A DNA stretch of 64,000 nucleotides from Rhodobacter aestuarii (lineage in GTDB: Bacteria > Pseudomonadota > Alphaproteobacteria > Rhodobacterales > Rhodobacteraceae), in NCBI RefSeq assembly GCF_900156655.1, contig NZ_FTOG01000008.1:124001-188000 (forward strand). Direction: 5' to 3'. The notes beneath the pieces are model-generated. The model was not told the origin of the DNA and made no database searches. It worked only from the letters and a program-made list of their open reading frames with translations. Positions 16,702-26,126 of this stretch are shown here, in pieces. A program made the translations under genes and the position numbers. Position 1 is the stretch's first letter, and every line of letters begins with the position of its first letter.

Positions 16702-17481
16702 ATGACAGAAGGGTTGCGGGGCGCGCTGACGCTGGAACGCACCGGGGCGCGGATGGGCGCGGAGCGGGTGGCGCTTTTGGCCGCCGTGGGGCGCACCGGC
16801 TCTATTTCCGCTGCCGCGCGCGAGCTGGGGCTCAGCTACAAGGCCGCTTGGGATGGCGTGAAGGCAATGAACAACCTCTTTGCCAGCCCGTTGGTCACGG
16901 CGGCGCCCGGTGGGCGTGCGGGCGGCGGCGCTGAACTGACCGAGGCCGGCCAACAGGTGATTGCCACCTATGGCGAGATTGAAGCCGAGCTTGCCAAACT
17001 GCTGAGCCGCCTTGAGAACCGTCTTGAACTGGCGCCCGCACAGGTGTTGCGGGGGCTGAGCCTGCGCACTTCGGCGCGCAATGTCTGGGCCTGCAAGGTG
17101 ATCAGCGTCTTGGCGGATCGGGTGAGTGCAGAGGTCAAGCTTGACCTTGGCGGGGCGCAGCTTGTCTCTGTCATCACCGCACGCTCGGCGCGCGAACTTG
17201 GCTTGATGCCGGGGGTAGAGGTGCTTGCGCTTGTGAAATCCAATTTCGTGCTGCTCACGCGTGAAGAGGCGCCGCGCGTGTCTATCCGTAATCGGCTTTT
17301 CGGCGTGGTGATGGAGCGGATTGACGGCGATCTGGGTACCGAAGTGGTGCTGGATTTGGGGGGCGGTAAAACGCTCGCCGCCGCAATTACCCGCGAAAGT
17401 GCCGAAGGATTGGCCCCCGAACCGGGCGAGCGGATTACTGCACTTGTCAAATCAAGCCATGTGATTCTGGCGCTGCCCTAA
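16702..17481 (+). CDS. mopB: ModE/MopB-type molybdate-responsive regulator
   Basis: A 259-aa ModE-family protein: an N-terminal winged helix (about 15-110; RTGSISAAARELGLSYKAAWDGV carries the recognition region) and two C-terminal TOBE/Mop domains (about 125-190 and 195-258) that bind molybdate. In Rhodobacter capsulatus two such regulators exist, MopA in the mod operon and MopB encoded divergently; this one occupies the divergent position and no MopA gene is present here. ATG 16702 follows AAGGA. It should repress modABCD through the Mo-box. The symbol is assigned by position; modE is equally acceptable. Confidence 0.9.
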   Translation: MTEGLRGALTLERTGARMGAERVALLAAVGRTGSISAAARELGLSYKAAWDGVKAMNNLFASPLVTAAPGGRAGGGAELTEAGQQVIATYGEIEAELAKLLSRLENRLELAPAQVLRGLSLRTSARNVWACKVISVLADRVSAEVKLDLGGAQLVSVITARSARELGLMPGVEVLALVKSNFVLLTREEAPRVSIRNRLFGVVMERIDGDLGTEVVLDLGGGKTLAAAITRESAEGLAPEPGERITALVKSSHVILALP

Positions 17482-17640
17482 GGGAAAACGTGCCACGCAC
17501 GCGCAGCCCAGCGTAACGCTTTCCCGAAGTTTGGCCAAAGCTGGAACGGCGGTTTTTCAAGGGTTTTCAGTCAGATTTCTTCGTGCTTTCAAGGGGCAAA
17601 GGCCGGGGTTCGCCCGGCGAAAGCTGACCGGAGAGACGAT

Positions 17641-18615
17641 ATGAGCCGCATTTTTGAAGACAATTCCCGTTCTATTGGGGGCACGCCTTTGGTGAAGCTG
17701 TCGCGCCTTGGTGCGGGGCTGGGGGCAACGGTGCTTGCCAAGATCGAAGGCCGCAACCCGGCCTATTCGGTGAAATGCCGCATTGGCTCGGCGATGATCT
17801 GGGATGCGGAAGAAAAGGGTCTGCTGACCCCGGGCCGTGAAATTGTCGAACCCACCTCGGGCAACACTGGGATTGCGCTCGCCGCCGTGGCTGCCGCGCG
17901 GGGCATTCCGATCACGCTGACCATGCCCGAAACCATGAGCCTTGAGCGGCGCAAGTTGCTGGTGGCTTACGGTGCGAAACTGGTGCTGACCGAAGGCGCC
18001 AAGGGGATGGGCGGGGCGATTGCCAAAGCCAAGGAAATCGCGGCCTCGGACCCGAAATACGTGCTGCTGCAACAGTTCGAAAACCCGGCGAACCCGGCGA
18101 TCCATGAGCGCACCACCGGTCCCGAGATTTGGGAAGATACCGATGGTCAGGTGGATGTCTTCGTGGCGGGCGTGGGCACCGGCGGCACGATCACCGGGGT
18201 GAGCCGCTACCTGAAACAAAACCGCGGTGCCGATGTGAAGGTGGTGGCGGTGGAGCCTTCGGCAAGCCCTGTGCTGACCCAAGCCCGCGCGGGCGAAGAG
18301 ATCAAACCCGGCCCGCATAAGATCCAAGGCATCGGTGCGGGCTTCGTGCCGGGGGTGCTCGACCTCAAGCTGATCGACGAGGTCGAACAGGTCAGCAATG
18401 AAGAGGCGATGGAAGTTGCTCTGCGTCTGGCCCGAGAAGAGGGCATTTTGTGCGGCATTTCCTGCGGGGCGGCCACAGCGGCGGCGCTGCGGCTGGCGCA
18501 AAAGCCCGAAAACGCGGGCAAGACCATCGTGGTGATCTTGCCCGATTCTGGCGAACGCTACCTGTCCTCGGCGCTTTTTGAGGGCATGTTTGATGCCTCT
18601 GGCGCGCCCGTCTAA
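17641..18615 (+). CDS. cysK: Cysteine synthase A (O-acetylserine sulfhydrylase)
   Basis: Makes L-cysteine from O-acetylserine and sulfide with PLP. The 324-aa protein has the PLP lysine K45 in [10 protein letters not shown], the substrate loop [12 protein letters not shown], the phosphate-binding GTGGT loop near 178 and the [10 protein letters not shown]-terminal motif. It may supply sulfur for Fe-S assembly and methionine-derived products, but it is not part of a nif operon. It ends 3 bases before the convergent protease gene. The 159-base gap upstream shows no clear operator. Confidence 0.95.
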   Translation: MSRIFEDNSRSIGGTPLVKLSRLGAGLGATVLAKIEGRNPAYSVKCRIGSAMIWDAEEKGLLTPGREIVEPTSGNTGIALAAVAAARGIPITLTMPETMSLERRKLLVAYGAKLVLTEGAKGMGGAIAKAKEIAASDPKYVLLQQFENPANPAIHERTTGPEIWEDTDGQVDVFVAGVGTGGTITGVSRYLKQNRGADVKVVAVEPSASPVLTQARAGEEIKPGPHKIQGIGAGFVPGVLDLKLIDEVEQVSNEEAMEVALRLAREEGILCGISCGAATAAALRLAQKPENAGKTIVVILPDSGERYLSSALFEGMFDASGAPV

Positions 18616-18618
18616 GGC

Positions 18619-21189
18619 TTAGAACAGGAAATCATCCACACTCAGCGCGCTGGCCGTCACATCGGCCAGCGTGATTTGAACGCTGTCGAAGCTGATCAGT
18701 GTATCCGTGCTGATTTGCGTGATGTGGCTCGCGATATCGGACCAGCTGCCGATGTCGCGCAGACCCGTCAGGTTCAAAAGGTCTTCGCCGATGGTGAAAT
18801 CGGTGATCGTGTCGGCGCCGTCGCCATCGGCAAAGATGAACGTATCCGCATCGCCGCCGCCGGTTAGCAGGTCATCGCCCGCGCCGCCCATGATCTGGTC
18901 ATTGCCCCAATCGCCAAGGATCGTGTCTTGCCCGGCATCCCCAGACAGATAATCGTCGCCGATGCTGGCTTGAATACGATCATTGCCGTCGCCGCCATAG
19001 ACGATATCGGAATCGCGGCGATCCAAGCTGCGGGCGATATAGACATCGTCGCCTCCATTGAGCATCACGAGATCGCTGCCGCCTGTGTCAATCACGCGGT
19101 CTACCCCGTCGCCGCCCACAAGCGTGTCATCGCCTTGGCCGCCGCGCAGCATTGAGCCATCATTTGAGGCGGTCAGGTAGTCGTTGCCATTTCCGCCCGA
19201 CAGCGTGTCAATGCCACCGTGGCTGGTCAGGATTTCGTCGCCCGCCCCACCACGCACAAGATCGGCGCCGCTGTCATAGGTATCGATGAACGTGTCATTG
19301 CCGCGGCCAAGATCAATACGATCATCGCCTGCGCCGCCGGTCACGGTGTCATCGCCCGCACCGGAAAAGATCGTGTCATTGCCATCATCGCCAAAGATCA
19401 GATCATTGCCGATGTCGGTGGTGATCCGGTCGTTGCCCGCGCCGCCATAAACGCTGTCCCCCGCGCCAAGGCTGTCCCCCGTGCCGGTGTAGCGGTCATC
19501 GCCTGCGCCAAGGTCAACGTAATCTTCGCCGCCCGCGTCGGTGACAAGGTCATCTCCCGCAGCGCCAAGCATCGTGTCATTGCCAAGGCCACCATCCAGC
19601 GCTGCGCCGCCCGATCCTGCCGTCAGATTGTCATCGCCATCGCCGCCCGACAGGCTGTCAAAGCCGCCCGCGCTGCTGATCGTGTCATTGCCATCGCCGC
19701 CCAGCACCGTGTCGTTGCTATCATCGCTGGTGTCGAAGAAGATATCGTCTCCCGCGCCGAGATCCACGAAATCGGCCCCTTTGCCCGCGGTCACCCGGTC
19801 ATTGCCAAGGCCCGCGGCAATCGTGTCATCGCCATCGCCCGCGTCAATCGTATCATTGCCGGCGCCACTGTCGATCGTGTCATTGCCCGCACCGCCCGCA
19901 AGGCTGTCATTGCCCGTCGTTCCGAAAAGCTGCATCGGCGCGAGAGGGGTATCTTCACCCGGCCCGGTGACGAACAGGAAATGCGCCGCGATCAGTCCAG
20001 CAATCGTGTTGCCGGCCAAAATCAGCGTGCCCGCTGCCGTGGCAATCGTGACCCCGTTCACGCTCTCTGACATCAGCGCAAGCAGGCTCGACCAATCGGT
20101 GAGCGAGGCAATCGCGGACACGTCGATATAATCCGTATCCCCAAAATCGGTGATCGTGTCGGAGCCAAAGCCACTGGTAAAGACGAAGGTATCCGCCCCG
20201 TCGCCCCCGGTGAGCGTGTCATTGCCGGCCCCGCCTGTCAGCGTATCATTGCCGCTGCCACCATCAATCACGTCATTGCCCGCACCGGACGAGATCTCAT
20301 TCGCGACCGTGTTGCCGGTGATTGTGTCATTGCCGCTGCCGGTGTGCAGGTTCTCAATCACCGTGCCTGTGGCAATGATCATGTTGCCCGTGCGCCCGAA
20401 GACGTTGGAGATTGCGCCTGCGGTGAGGTCGATGCGGCTGGCTTCACTGCGGTCCGAGAAATCCACCAGATCCGTGCCCGAACTGTCGGTGAGCGTGAAG
20501 GTGACGGAGCTTGAATGGTTCGCAACGCCCAGATAATCAAGCCCCCCCCCTGCGGTCGACCCCACGCCATAGACGGTGTTTCCACCATGGGCGGCAACTG
20601 GCGCACCATAGAGGCTTTGCATCGCAACGATGTCATATTGCATCGGCGTCAGCGTATAGGCGTAGGAGGCGTTGATATAGCTGTTCTGCGTTTGTGAGAA
20701 ATAGGACATGATCGTCCCTTGCCAGCTGTCATTGGCAAAGAGCGCGTTGCTCGAATAGCTGGCCGAGCCGTTGTAATTGCCCGCATGGCCAAGGCCAAGC
20801 GCATGGCCGATTTCATGCACATAGGTCTGGAACCCATATCCGCCGGGGGTATCGCCGTAGCGGCTGACCCAATCGGTGGAGATGCTGACCGTGGCAGAGG
20901 TCATCTTCCCTGCGTAGTTCCACCAAAAATTCGTATAGGCGCCCGAGCTGCTGTGTTGGAAGGTGATCTGCCCGCCAGAGCTTTTTTCAATGAAGTGGAT
21001 GTTGGCGGTATTGCTCCACTCTTCAAATGCCTTCGCGATCATCGCGCGTTCATTCGCCGTCATATCCGACGCGACAGAATAGGTCACAGTGCGTGTGCTG
21101 GTGAGCGCCCATGGATGCGACACGCCCCCCCAATAGCCATGGGTCAGCTGCCATGCTGCTTGTTCGGGGGTATAGACGGGCAAAGCCAT
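18619..21189 (-). CDS. Serralysin-like RTX metalloprotease (M10)
   Basis: An extracellular zinc protease of 856 aa. The N-terminal catalytic domain (1-200) has the zinc motif HEIGHALGLGH at 125-135 and the Met-turn IMSYF at 160-164. From about residue 300 to 820 follow many calcium-binding RTX nonapeptides (GGxGxDxxx variants such as GGAGNDTL, GGDGADTF), interrupted by non-canonical stretches around 380-430. The protein ends in hydrophobic DDFLF, a type I secretion signal pattern, and it lacks a Sec signal peptide. AAGGAG precedes ATG 21189; a TTG 30 bases further upstream is less likely. No type I secretion genes are adjacent, so an unlinked exporter must serve it. Confidence 0.9.
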   Translation of the reverse strand: MALPVYTPEQAAWQLTHGYWGGVSHPWALTSTRTVTYSVASDMTANERAMIAKAFEEWSNTANIHFIEKSSGGQITFQHSSSGAYTNFWWNYAGKMTSATVSISTDWVSRYGDTPGGYGFQTYVHEIGHALGLGHAGNYNGSASYSSNALFANDSWQGTIMSYFSQTQNSYINASYAYTLTPMQYDIVAMQSLYGAPVAAHGGNTVYGVGSTAGGGLDYLGVANHSSSVTFTLTDSSGTDLVDFSDRSEASRIDLTAGAISNVFGRTGNMIIATGTVIENLHTGSGNDTITGNTVANEISSGAGNDVIDGGSGNDTLTGGAGNDTLTGGDGADTFVFTSGFGSDTITDFGDTDYIDVSAIASLTDWSSLLALMSESVNGVTIATAAGTLILAGNTIAGLIAAHFLFVTGPGEDTPLAPMQLFGTTGNDSLAGGAGNDTIDSGAGNDTIDAGDGDDTIAAGLGNDRVTAGKGADFVDLGAGDDIFFDTSDDSNDTVLGGDGNDTISSAGGFDSLSGGDGDDNLTAGSGGAALDGGLGNDTMLGAAGDDLVTDAGGEDYVDLGAGDDRYTGTGDSLGAGDSVYGGAGNDRITTDIGNDLIFGDDGNDTIFSGAGDDTVTGGAGDDRIDLGRGNDTFIDTYDSGADLVRGGAGDEILTSHGGIDTLSGGNGNDYLTASNDGSMLRGGQGDDTLVGGDGVDRVIDTGGSDLVMLNGGDDVYIARSLDRRDSDIVYGGDGNDRIQASIGDDYLSGDAGQDTILGDWGNDQIMGGAGDDLLTGGGDADTFIFADGDGADTITDFTIGEDLLNLTGLRDIGSWSDIASHITQISTDTLISFDSVQITLADVTASALSVDDFLF

Positions 21190-21853
21190 GAAGCACTCCT
21201 TTGCGACGGGCGTGCGCAACCGGGCTTCGCGAAGCGGGCTTCGGGAAGCAGGGCCGACCTGCGCCGGCGGTTCGGTGGCGACACGGGAATATGAGGGTCC
21301 GAGTTCTTCGGAAGTTCGGGTCTCGATAGGTTTTATACTGCCTGAAATCTGTTTCCGCCAAGAGAATAGTCTACGCAGGAAGGGGGTATTAGAGGTTTGG
21401 GCCGCGGGTAAATAAAGACTGGGTAAATGCGTGATTAGGGGTCCAGTGCGTAATTGTGGCGAGGCAATTGAAATGGGGCGATTTGTGGGCGCCTAAAAGG
21501 AGGGAAAAGGGCAAGAAAATTTGGCATATGAGACTGAGTCGGAGCCGCGTGAGAGGTGGCCAGAATACCTTGCGGAATTGGTCCTGATCTACGACCCGCG
21601 ATGCTTGCGGGCAATTGATCAGTGTCTCTTATTATTTTGCATTTTAAAATGTGATCTGCGGTTATTTCCGCTTTTCATTCTGTTTTTTTATGCGCATCTC
21701 TGAAGATATTTTATTTGCGGCGTGAGGTCTTTTGAACTGATGCCTGCGCGCAAAAATGCCTGTGGCAGCATAAGTTTCGGTGCGCGGCACGCCCTTGCCG
21801 AGGGCTGCACTGGCTCGCTAGAGTGATCCATTGGCCTTGCCCCGGGGGGAACG
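21190..21853. other. 664-base gap between divergent protease and DUF2339 genes
   Basis: No gene could be supported. The stretch is clearly more AT-rich than its surroundings, especially 21600-21720. It contains a perfect 12-base palindrome GCTTCGCGAAGC (21224-21235) just upstream of the protease start, CATTTTAAAATG around 21640 and several T-runs. A 60-codon frame from a TTG at 21521 has AAGGAGGG too far upstream and no recognisable sequence. The region probably holds two divergent promoters and may be a remnant of transferred DNA. Confidence 0.5.
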
Positions 21854-24520
21854 GTGGAGATTTTCGTGCTGATTATTTTGCTCGCCGTGGCGGGTGGTGT
21901 TGCGGGGCTCGTTGCGCTCTTGCTCAGCCTTGCCAATCTGCGCAGACGCGTGTCTGCGCTTGAAGCGCGTCTTGCGCTGGGCGGGGACGAAGCCCTCCCT
22001 GTGCCAGAGGCCGTAGAACCGGAGCCAGTCGCGGCTTCCTGGCCGCCAGAGCGGGATGAACCTGCACCACAGGCTCCTCCGGAAGCGGCTGCAGCGCCCG
22101 CGATGCCTCCGCCTTTGCCTGCTGCAGCCCGCGTGCCTTCTGAGCCGAGCTTGGTTGCACTGGTTTGGACGTGGTTGCAGGAAAATTGGTTTTATGCGGT
22201 TGCGGCGGTTTCGCTCGCACTCGCGGGTATTTTCGCCGCGCAATATGCGGCCGAACGCGGGCTCTTGTCGCCCACCGCGCGGGTGATGCTGGCCGCGGCC
22301 TTCGGGGCACTGCTCATTGGCGCGGGAGAGGTGATCCGGCGCCGTTGGGGCGACGCGCCAGAAACGGCGACTGCCTATCTGCCCTCGGTCTTTTCGGGCG
22401 CGGGCGTGGTCACGCTTTACGGGGCGGTCTTAACAGCACAGATGCTTTATGGGCTGATTACCCCTGCGATGAGCTTGGGTCTTTTGGTCATGGTCGCCGT
22501 TTTGGCGATTGTGCTGGGGTGGTTCTATGGCCCGCTTCTGGCGCTGGTCGGCTTGCTTGGGGCCTGCGCCGCGCCGTTTTTGGCGGGAGGCGCGCCCGGT
22601 TCTGAATGGATGATCGCGGGCTATTTCGGGCTGGTAATGCTTTCTGGCCTGTCTATCAACGCGCTCAAGAAATGGCGCGCGGTGGATGAACTGGCCCTGA
22701 TTGCGCCCTTTGCCGCCATGTTTCAGATCGCGCATCTTTCTCAGACTTGGGCTGCGGCGCTTGCCTATTTCGCCCTTGTGCCGGTGATTGGGTCGGTTTT
22801 CTTGGGGGGCGCCTTGCGCCCATGCAGGCCCGCACAGACCATTGTCGCAAAACTACAGTCAGGGGCGGCGCTGATTGAAATCGGTTGGCGCGACTTCTTC
22901 ATGCGGCTTGTCTGGATCGGCGCGGTGGCGGGGCTCTTCTCGGTGATCGGGGCAGAGGAACCGCAACTGGCTGCCGCTTTGGCCGCGCTGACCGGGCTCA
23001 CGCTACTGGCGACATTTTGGAGCCTGCGCGCGCCGGGGGCTGTGGATTTTGCACTGGTTGCCGTTGCTGGGCTTTATCTGCTCGCGCCCCGGATCGTGCC
23101 AACACTCGTGGATATGGGGGAGGAATATCCGGCGCAGGTTTCGGCCACTTTGTTTTACCTGTTGATCGCAGCGGGGGCCGTGATCTCACTCGCTTGTGCT
23201 TGGCGGTCTGCGCGCGGCGTGGGGCGTGATGCGATCGCTTGGGCAATTGGGGCAGCCGTTGCCGGACCGGGGCTTTTGGTGCTGCAAGAGGTGATGAATG
23301 CGCCGGGCGCGGTGATTGGGGCCAATACATGGGCGGGCATTGCGATGGGCTTTGCCGCTTTGGCGACGCTTTTGGCCGAGCGCGCATGGCATCGCGACGC
23401 GCCGGATCGGGAACGTGTTTCGCTTGCCGTTTTGGCGGCGCTGTCGCTGATCGCGCTTGCGCTCTTTATCTGGTTCACGAAAGCGGCGCTGAGCGTGGCA
23501 CTGGCGGTTTTGGTGCTGAGTGCCGTTCTTATGGATCTGCGCTGGAAACTGCCCCGGCTGGCGGGCTTCGCGCAAGTGGGCGTGATGGTTCTTGTCTGGC
23601 GCACGCTGGTTGATCCGGGCCTCTTTTGGGGGGTCGATCATGCCAGATGGTTCGAGATCGTGCTGGCCTATGGGGCCCCGGCACTTGCCTTGCTTGTTGC
23701 GGCTGTGGCTTTGCGCAGCGCAGATCGGCCCCTGACCCGAGCCGCCCTTGAGGGGGGCGGTGCTGTGGTTTTGGCCATGGGGGCGAGCGTGGTGCTGATC
23801 CGCGCGTTTGAGGCCACCGAACATCTTGTCTTTGGTTTGACCGGCGCAAGTTGGTGGCTCGCTGGCTGGGCCTTGCTGCGCACCGCCTCTGTCACGGCGC
23901 CCAAGCAAGAGGCGGGAAGATTGGCGCGTTTCGCCCGGCTGCTGCGGCTTACGCTTGGATGGCTCGATCTTGCGGTGGCGAGCCTCGCTTTGCTGCTGGC
24001 CTTGGCGCTCAACCCGCTTGTCTGGCGGTCCTTTGAGATTGTCGGGCCGGTGTTCTTCAACTCCATGACGTTTGGCTATTTGCTGCCGGGGCTGATCATC
24101 TTGGCGATGGCCGTAACTCTGAAGGGGCTCAAGAAAGCGGTGCGGATCATCTTTGCCGGTTTCGGCTCGGTGCTGGTCTTGGCGTATTTGTTTTTCAGCG
24201 TGGCACAGATTTGGCGTGGCAATCGCCCGGCTGCCTTGCCGATGGGCGAGGGCGAATTGTGGAGCTACACCGCGCTGTTGCTCCTTATTGGTGCCGGGCT
24301 TTTGGGAGCCGCGCTGTGGCGGCGTTCTAATCCGCTGCGCTACCTCGCCGATGCGGTGCTGGTGGTGGCGATCATCAAAGTGTTCTTTGTTGATGCCGCC
24401 GATCTGGGCGGGCTGGTGCGGGCGGGGTCATTCTTGATCCTTGGCTTGGCGCTGGCGGGTTTGGCTTGGGTGAACCGCCGCGCGGCTTTGGCAAGCGTGC
24501 CGCCTGCGCCCGAAAGCTAG
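21854..24520 (+). CDS. DUF2339 multi-pass membrane protein
   Basis: An 888-aa inner-membrane protein of the DUF2339 family. After one N-terminal helix (about 3-27) comes a short coiled coil (LRRRVSALEARL) and a Pro/Ala/Glu-rich linker to about residue 95. Then follow more than twenty hydrophobic segments to the end. The function of the family is unknown. GTG 21854 is the start, with GGGGGGA just upstream; no ATG start fits better. The CIA30-like gene follows after 54 bases on the same strand and may be co-transcribed. Confidence 0.85.
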   Translation: MEIFVLIILLAVAGGVAGLVALLLSLANLRRRVSALEARLALGGDEALPVPEAVEPEPVAASWPPERDEPAPQAPPEAAAAPAMPPPLPAAARVPSEPSLVALVWTWLQENWFYAVAAVSLALAGIFAAQYAAERGLLSPTARVMLAAAFGALLIGAGEVIRRRWGDAPETATAYLPSVFSGAGVVTLYGAVLTAQMLYGLITPAMSLGLLVMVAVLAIVLGWFYGPLLALVGLLGACAAPFLAGGAPGSEWMIAGYFGLVMLSGLSINALKKWRAVDELALIAPFAAMFQIAHLSQTWAAALAYFALVPVIGSVFLGGALRPCRPAQTIVAKLQSGAALIEIGWRDFFMRLVWIGAVAGLFSVIGAEEPQLAAALAALTGLTLLATFWSLRAPGAVDFALVAVAGLYLLAPRIVPTLVDMGEEYPAQVSATLFYLLIAAGAVISLACAWRSARGVGRDAIAWAIGAAVAGPGLLVLQEVMNAPGAVIGANTWAGIAMGFAALATLLAERAWHRDAPDRERVSLAVLAALSLIALALFIWFTKAALSVALAVLVLSAVLMDLRWKLPRLAGFAQVGVMVLVWRTLVDPGLFWGVDHARWFEIVLAYGAPALALLVAAVALRSADRPLTRAALEGGGAVVLAMGASVVLIRAFEATEHLVFGLTGASWWLAGWALLRTASVTAPKQEAGRLARFARLLRLTLGWLDLAVASLALLLALALNPLVWRSFEIVGPVFFNSMTFGYLLPGLIILAMAVTLKGLKKAVRIIFAGFGSVLVLAYLFFSVAQIWRGNRPAALPMGEGELWSYTALLLLIGAGLLGAALWRRSNPLRYLADAVLVVAIIKVFFVDAADLGGLVRAGSFLILGLALAGLAWVNRRAALASVPPAPES

Positions 24521-24574
24521 GGCTGGACGGGGCATCCTCAGGCACTACCTCAGAGCCAACAGGAGGTGTTGTTC

Positions 24575-25150
24575 ATGCGCGTTTTGACCAGCCTGCTTCT
24601 TGCGGTGCCTGTGGCGCTTGGCCTTGGGGTCGGGGCGGCTTCGGCCAACCCGCCAACGCCCGCGCCGCAAATGATCGAGGATTTCACCATGCAGCCTGAG
24701 ACCCGCTGGCGCTTTTTTACCGATGGGGTGATGGGCGGCATTTCAACCGGCGAGCTTTTGATGATCACCGGTGATGGCCCGCCGCATGCGCGGATGACGG
24801 GCCATGTCAGCACCGCCAATCGCGGCGGTTTTATTCAGATGCGTCATGACCTCAACGCGCCGCCGCCGGCGGGCACGCAAGGCCTGCGGCTCATCGTGCG
24901 CGGGAACAACCAGCGCTATTTCGCGCATCTGCGCACCAAGGGCACGCTATTGCCGTGGCAATATTACCAAGCGCCGTTTGAGGTGACCGAAAGCTGGCAA
25001 GAGGTGCAGCTGCCGTTCAGCGCCTTCAAACCCTCTGGCCGGATGCTGCGCGCGGTGCCAGACCCGCATGCCCTGACCTCGGTGGCTGTCGTCGCCTATG
25101 GGCGCGACCACGAAGCCGAGGTTGAGGTGCGCGAGGTCGGCTTTTACTAA
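24575..25150 (+). CDS. CIA30-like exported protein
   Basis: A 191-aa protein with an N-terminal signal peptide (about 1-24, ending ...GAASA) and a CIA30-type jelly-roll domain similar to galactose-binding folds (about 35-190; FFTDGVMGGIS, GFIQMR and LPFSAFKPSGR are typical). In mitochondria CIA30 assists complex I assembly; bacterial homologues are often exported and of unknown role. AGGAGG is 8 bases before ATG 24575. Convergent with the DUF1638 gene. Confidence 0.82.
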   Translation: MRVLTSLLLAVPVALGLGVGAASANPPTPAPQMIEDFTMQPETRWRFFTDGVMGGISTGELLMITGDGPPHARMTGHVSTANRGGFIQMRHDLNAPPPAGTQGLRLIVRGNNQRYFAHLRTKGTLLPWQYYQAPFEVTESWQEVQLPFSAFKPSGRMLRAVPDPHALTSVAVVAYGRDHEAEVEVREVGFY

Positions 25151-25183
25151 GCGCCAAGGGGCTGCAGTTGAACGGGGCCGAAG

Positions 25184-25813
25184 TTAGACCGCGGCGAGTG
25201 CGACGGCCAAATCCCCATAGCCAGTGAAACGGCGTTCATAGGTAAGGTTGAGCCTTTTCGCCGCCTCTTCCGCTTTGGTATCCAACGCCGGGTCATTCGT
25301 CTGAGCGAGAAAAACCAGCTTTTCGTAATTGCCAAACATCATCGGGATCAGATCGGGATGGCGGTCAAAGCCCATCGGCTTCCAGACAAAGGCCTCAAAC
25401 TGTCGCACCAGAAAATCGGTAAGGTAGAAGGCGGTGACTTCGGTTTCGGCATGGGCGGCGAAGGTGTCATTACCTTCAAAAAACGCATAGCAATGCGGGC
25501 CCGGCACCATCTCCACCCCAAGTTCGGCGCATTTCGCCTGCAACTGTCCCCCGGTGCCGCAATCGGCATAGACGATGTAGATCGTCTCATAGGCGGCGCG
25601 GTGTTTTGCGACGGCGGCTTCCACGGCGGCGGTGATCCGCTCGGGGTAAAGGTGCAGGTTTGCGGGCAGGCAAGTCAGGTCGAGATGATCCCAACCATTC
25701 GCCGCTTTCAGCGCCAAAATCTCGCGGGCGAGCGCACCGCAGGCAATCAGCAACACGCGTCCACGCCCCTCGGGAGGCAGACCCGCAACAGTCAGACTCT
25801 GATCAGAAATCAT
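25184..25813 (-). CDS. DUF1638 protein, corrinoid-linked
   Basis: A 209-aa cytoplasmic protein of the DUF1638 family. Conserved cysteine-containing motifs are present: LLIACGALAREI (about residues 21-32), YADCGTGGQL (about 82-91) and GPHCYAFFEG (about 104-113), which may bind a metal or cofactor. The family is commonly encoded near corrinoid methyltransferase genes, as here. ATG 25813 lies 10 bases after the stop of the 56-aa membrane gene; a TTG at 25840 would add 9 residues and overlap that gene. No convincing Shine-Dalgarno precedes either start, so translation is likely coupled. Function unknown. Confidence 0.82.
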   Translation of the reverse strand: MISDQSLTVAGLPPEGRGRVLLIACGALAREILALKAANGWDHLDLTCLPANLHLYPERITAAVEAAVAKHRAAYETIYIVYADCGTGGQLQAKCAELGVEMVPGPHCYAFFEGNDTFAAHAETEVTAFYLTDFLVRQFEAFVWKPMGFDRHPDLIPMMFGNYEKLVFLAQTNDPALDTKAEEAAKRLNLTYERRFTGYGDLAVALAAV

Positions 25814-25823
25814 TTGAGCTGGG

Positions 25824-25994
25824 TCACTCGACGCGCTCAAAGAGCCGCATCACCGCCGCGCCAATCAGCGCTGCGAGGCCCATCAGCATCAGCGGCACCC
25901 CCGCATGCAAGGCCACGGCAATCGTGACCGCCGCAGCCAAGATGACCGCGATCAGCATGATCAGGAAATGGGGCAGGGGCATTGGCTGCATCAT
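25824..25994 (-). CDS. 56-aa two-helix membrane protein before the DUF1638 gene
   Basis: A short gene encoding MMQPMPLPHFLIMLIAV... and ending ...MRLFERVE, 56 aa in all. Two hydrophobic stretches (about 9-30 and 32-50) would form a hairpin in the inner membrane. GGAGA lies 7 bases before the first ATG at 25994, and the stop is 10 bases before the DUF1638 start, so the two genes form a pair. No family was recognised. It may anchor the DUF1638 protein; that is inference. Confidence 0.72.
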   Translation of the reverse strand: MMQPMPLPHFLIMLIAVILAAAVTIAVALHAGVPLMLMGLAALIGAAVMRLFERVE

Positions 25995-26040
25995 GGGCGT
26001 TCTCCTTACCTCAAATATGGGACGGCTTCTCCCAAAGGAA

Positions 26041-26067
26041 AAGGCCCCAAGCGTAGCTTGAGGCCTT
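26041..26067 (-). terminator. Hairpin downstream of the corrinoid protein gene
   Basis: Two 12-base arms (26041-26052 and 26056-26067) with one mismatch and a GTA loop. On the minus strand the stem is followed by TTCCTTT. It separates the corrinoid protein gene from the 56-aa gene, and could act as partial terminator or attenuator within the cluster. Confidence 0.65.
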
Positions 26068-26126
26068 TCTGGTTCACATTTCGTTGCGTCAGACGCGATT
26101 TTGCCTGACTTTGCGGCACGACGGGC

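Noticed and set aside
19219-20070. 283-codon open frame opposite the RTX gene
   Set aside because: It mirrors the RTX repeats, has low-complexity Ala/Ile/Val composition and no ribosome site.
21521-21703. 60-codon frame in the AT-rich gap starting with TTG
   Set aside because: The AAGGAGGG upstream is about 17 bases away, the start is TTG, and the product matches nothing recognised.
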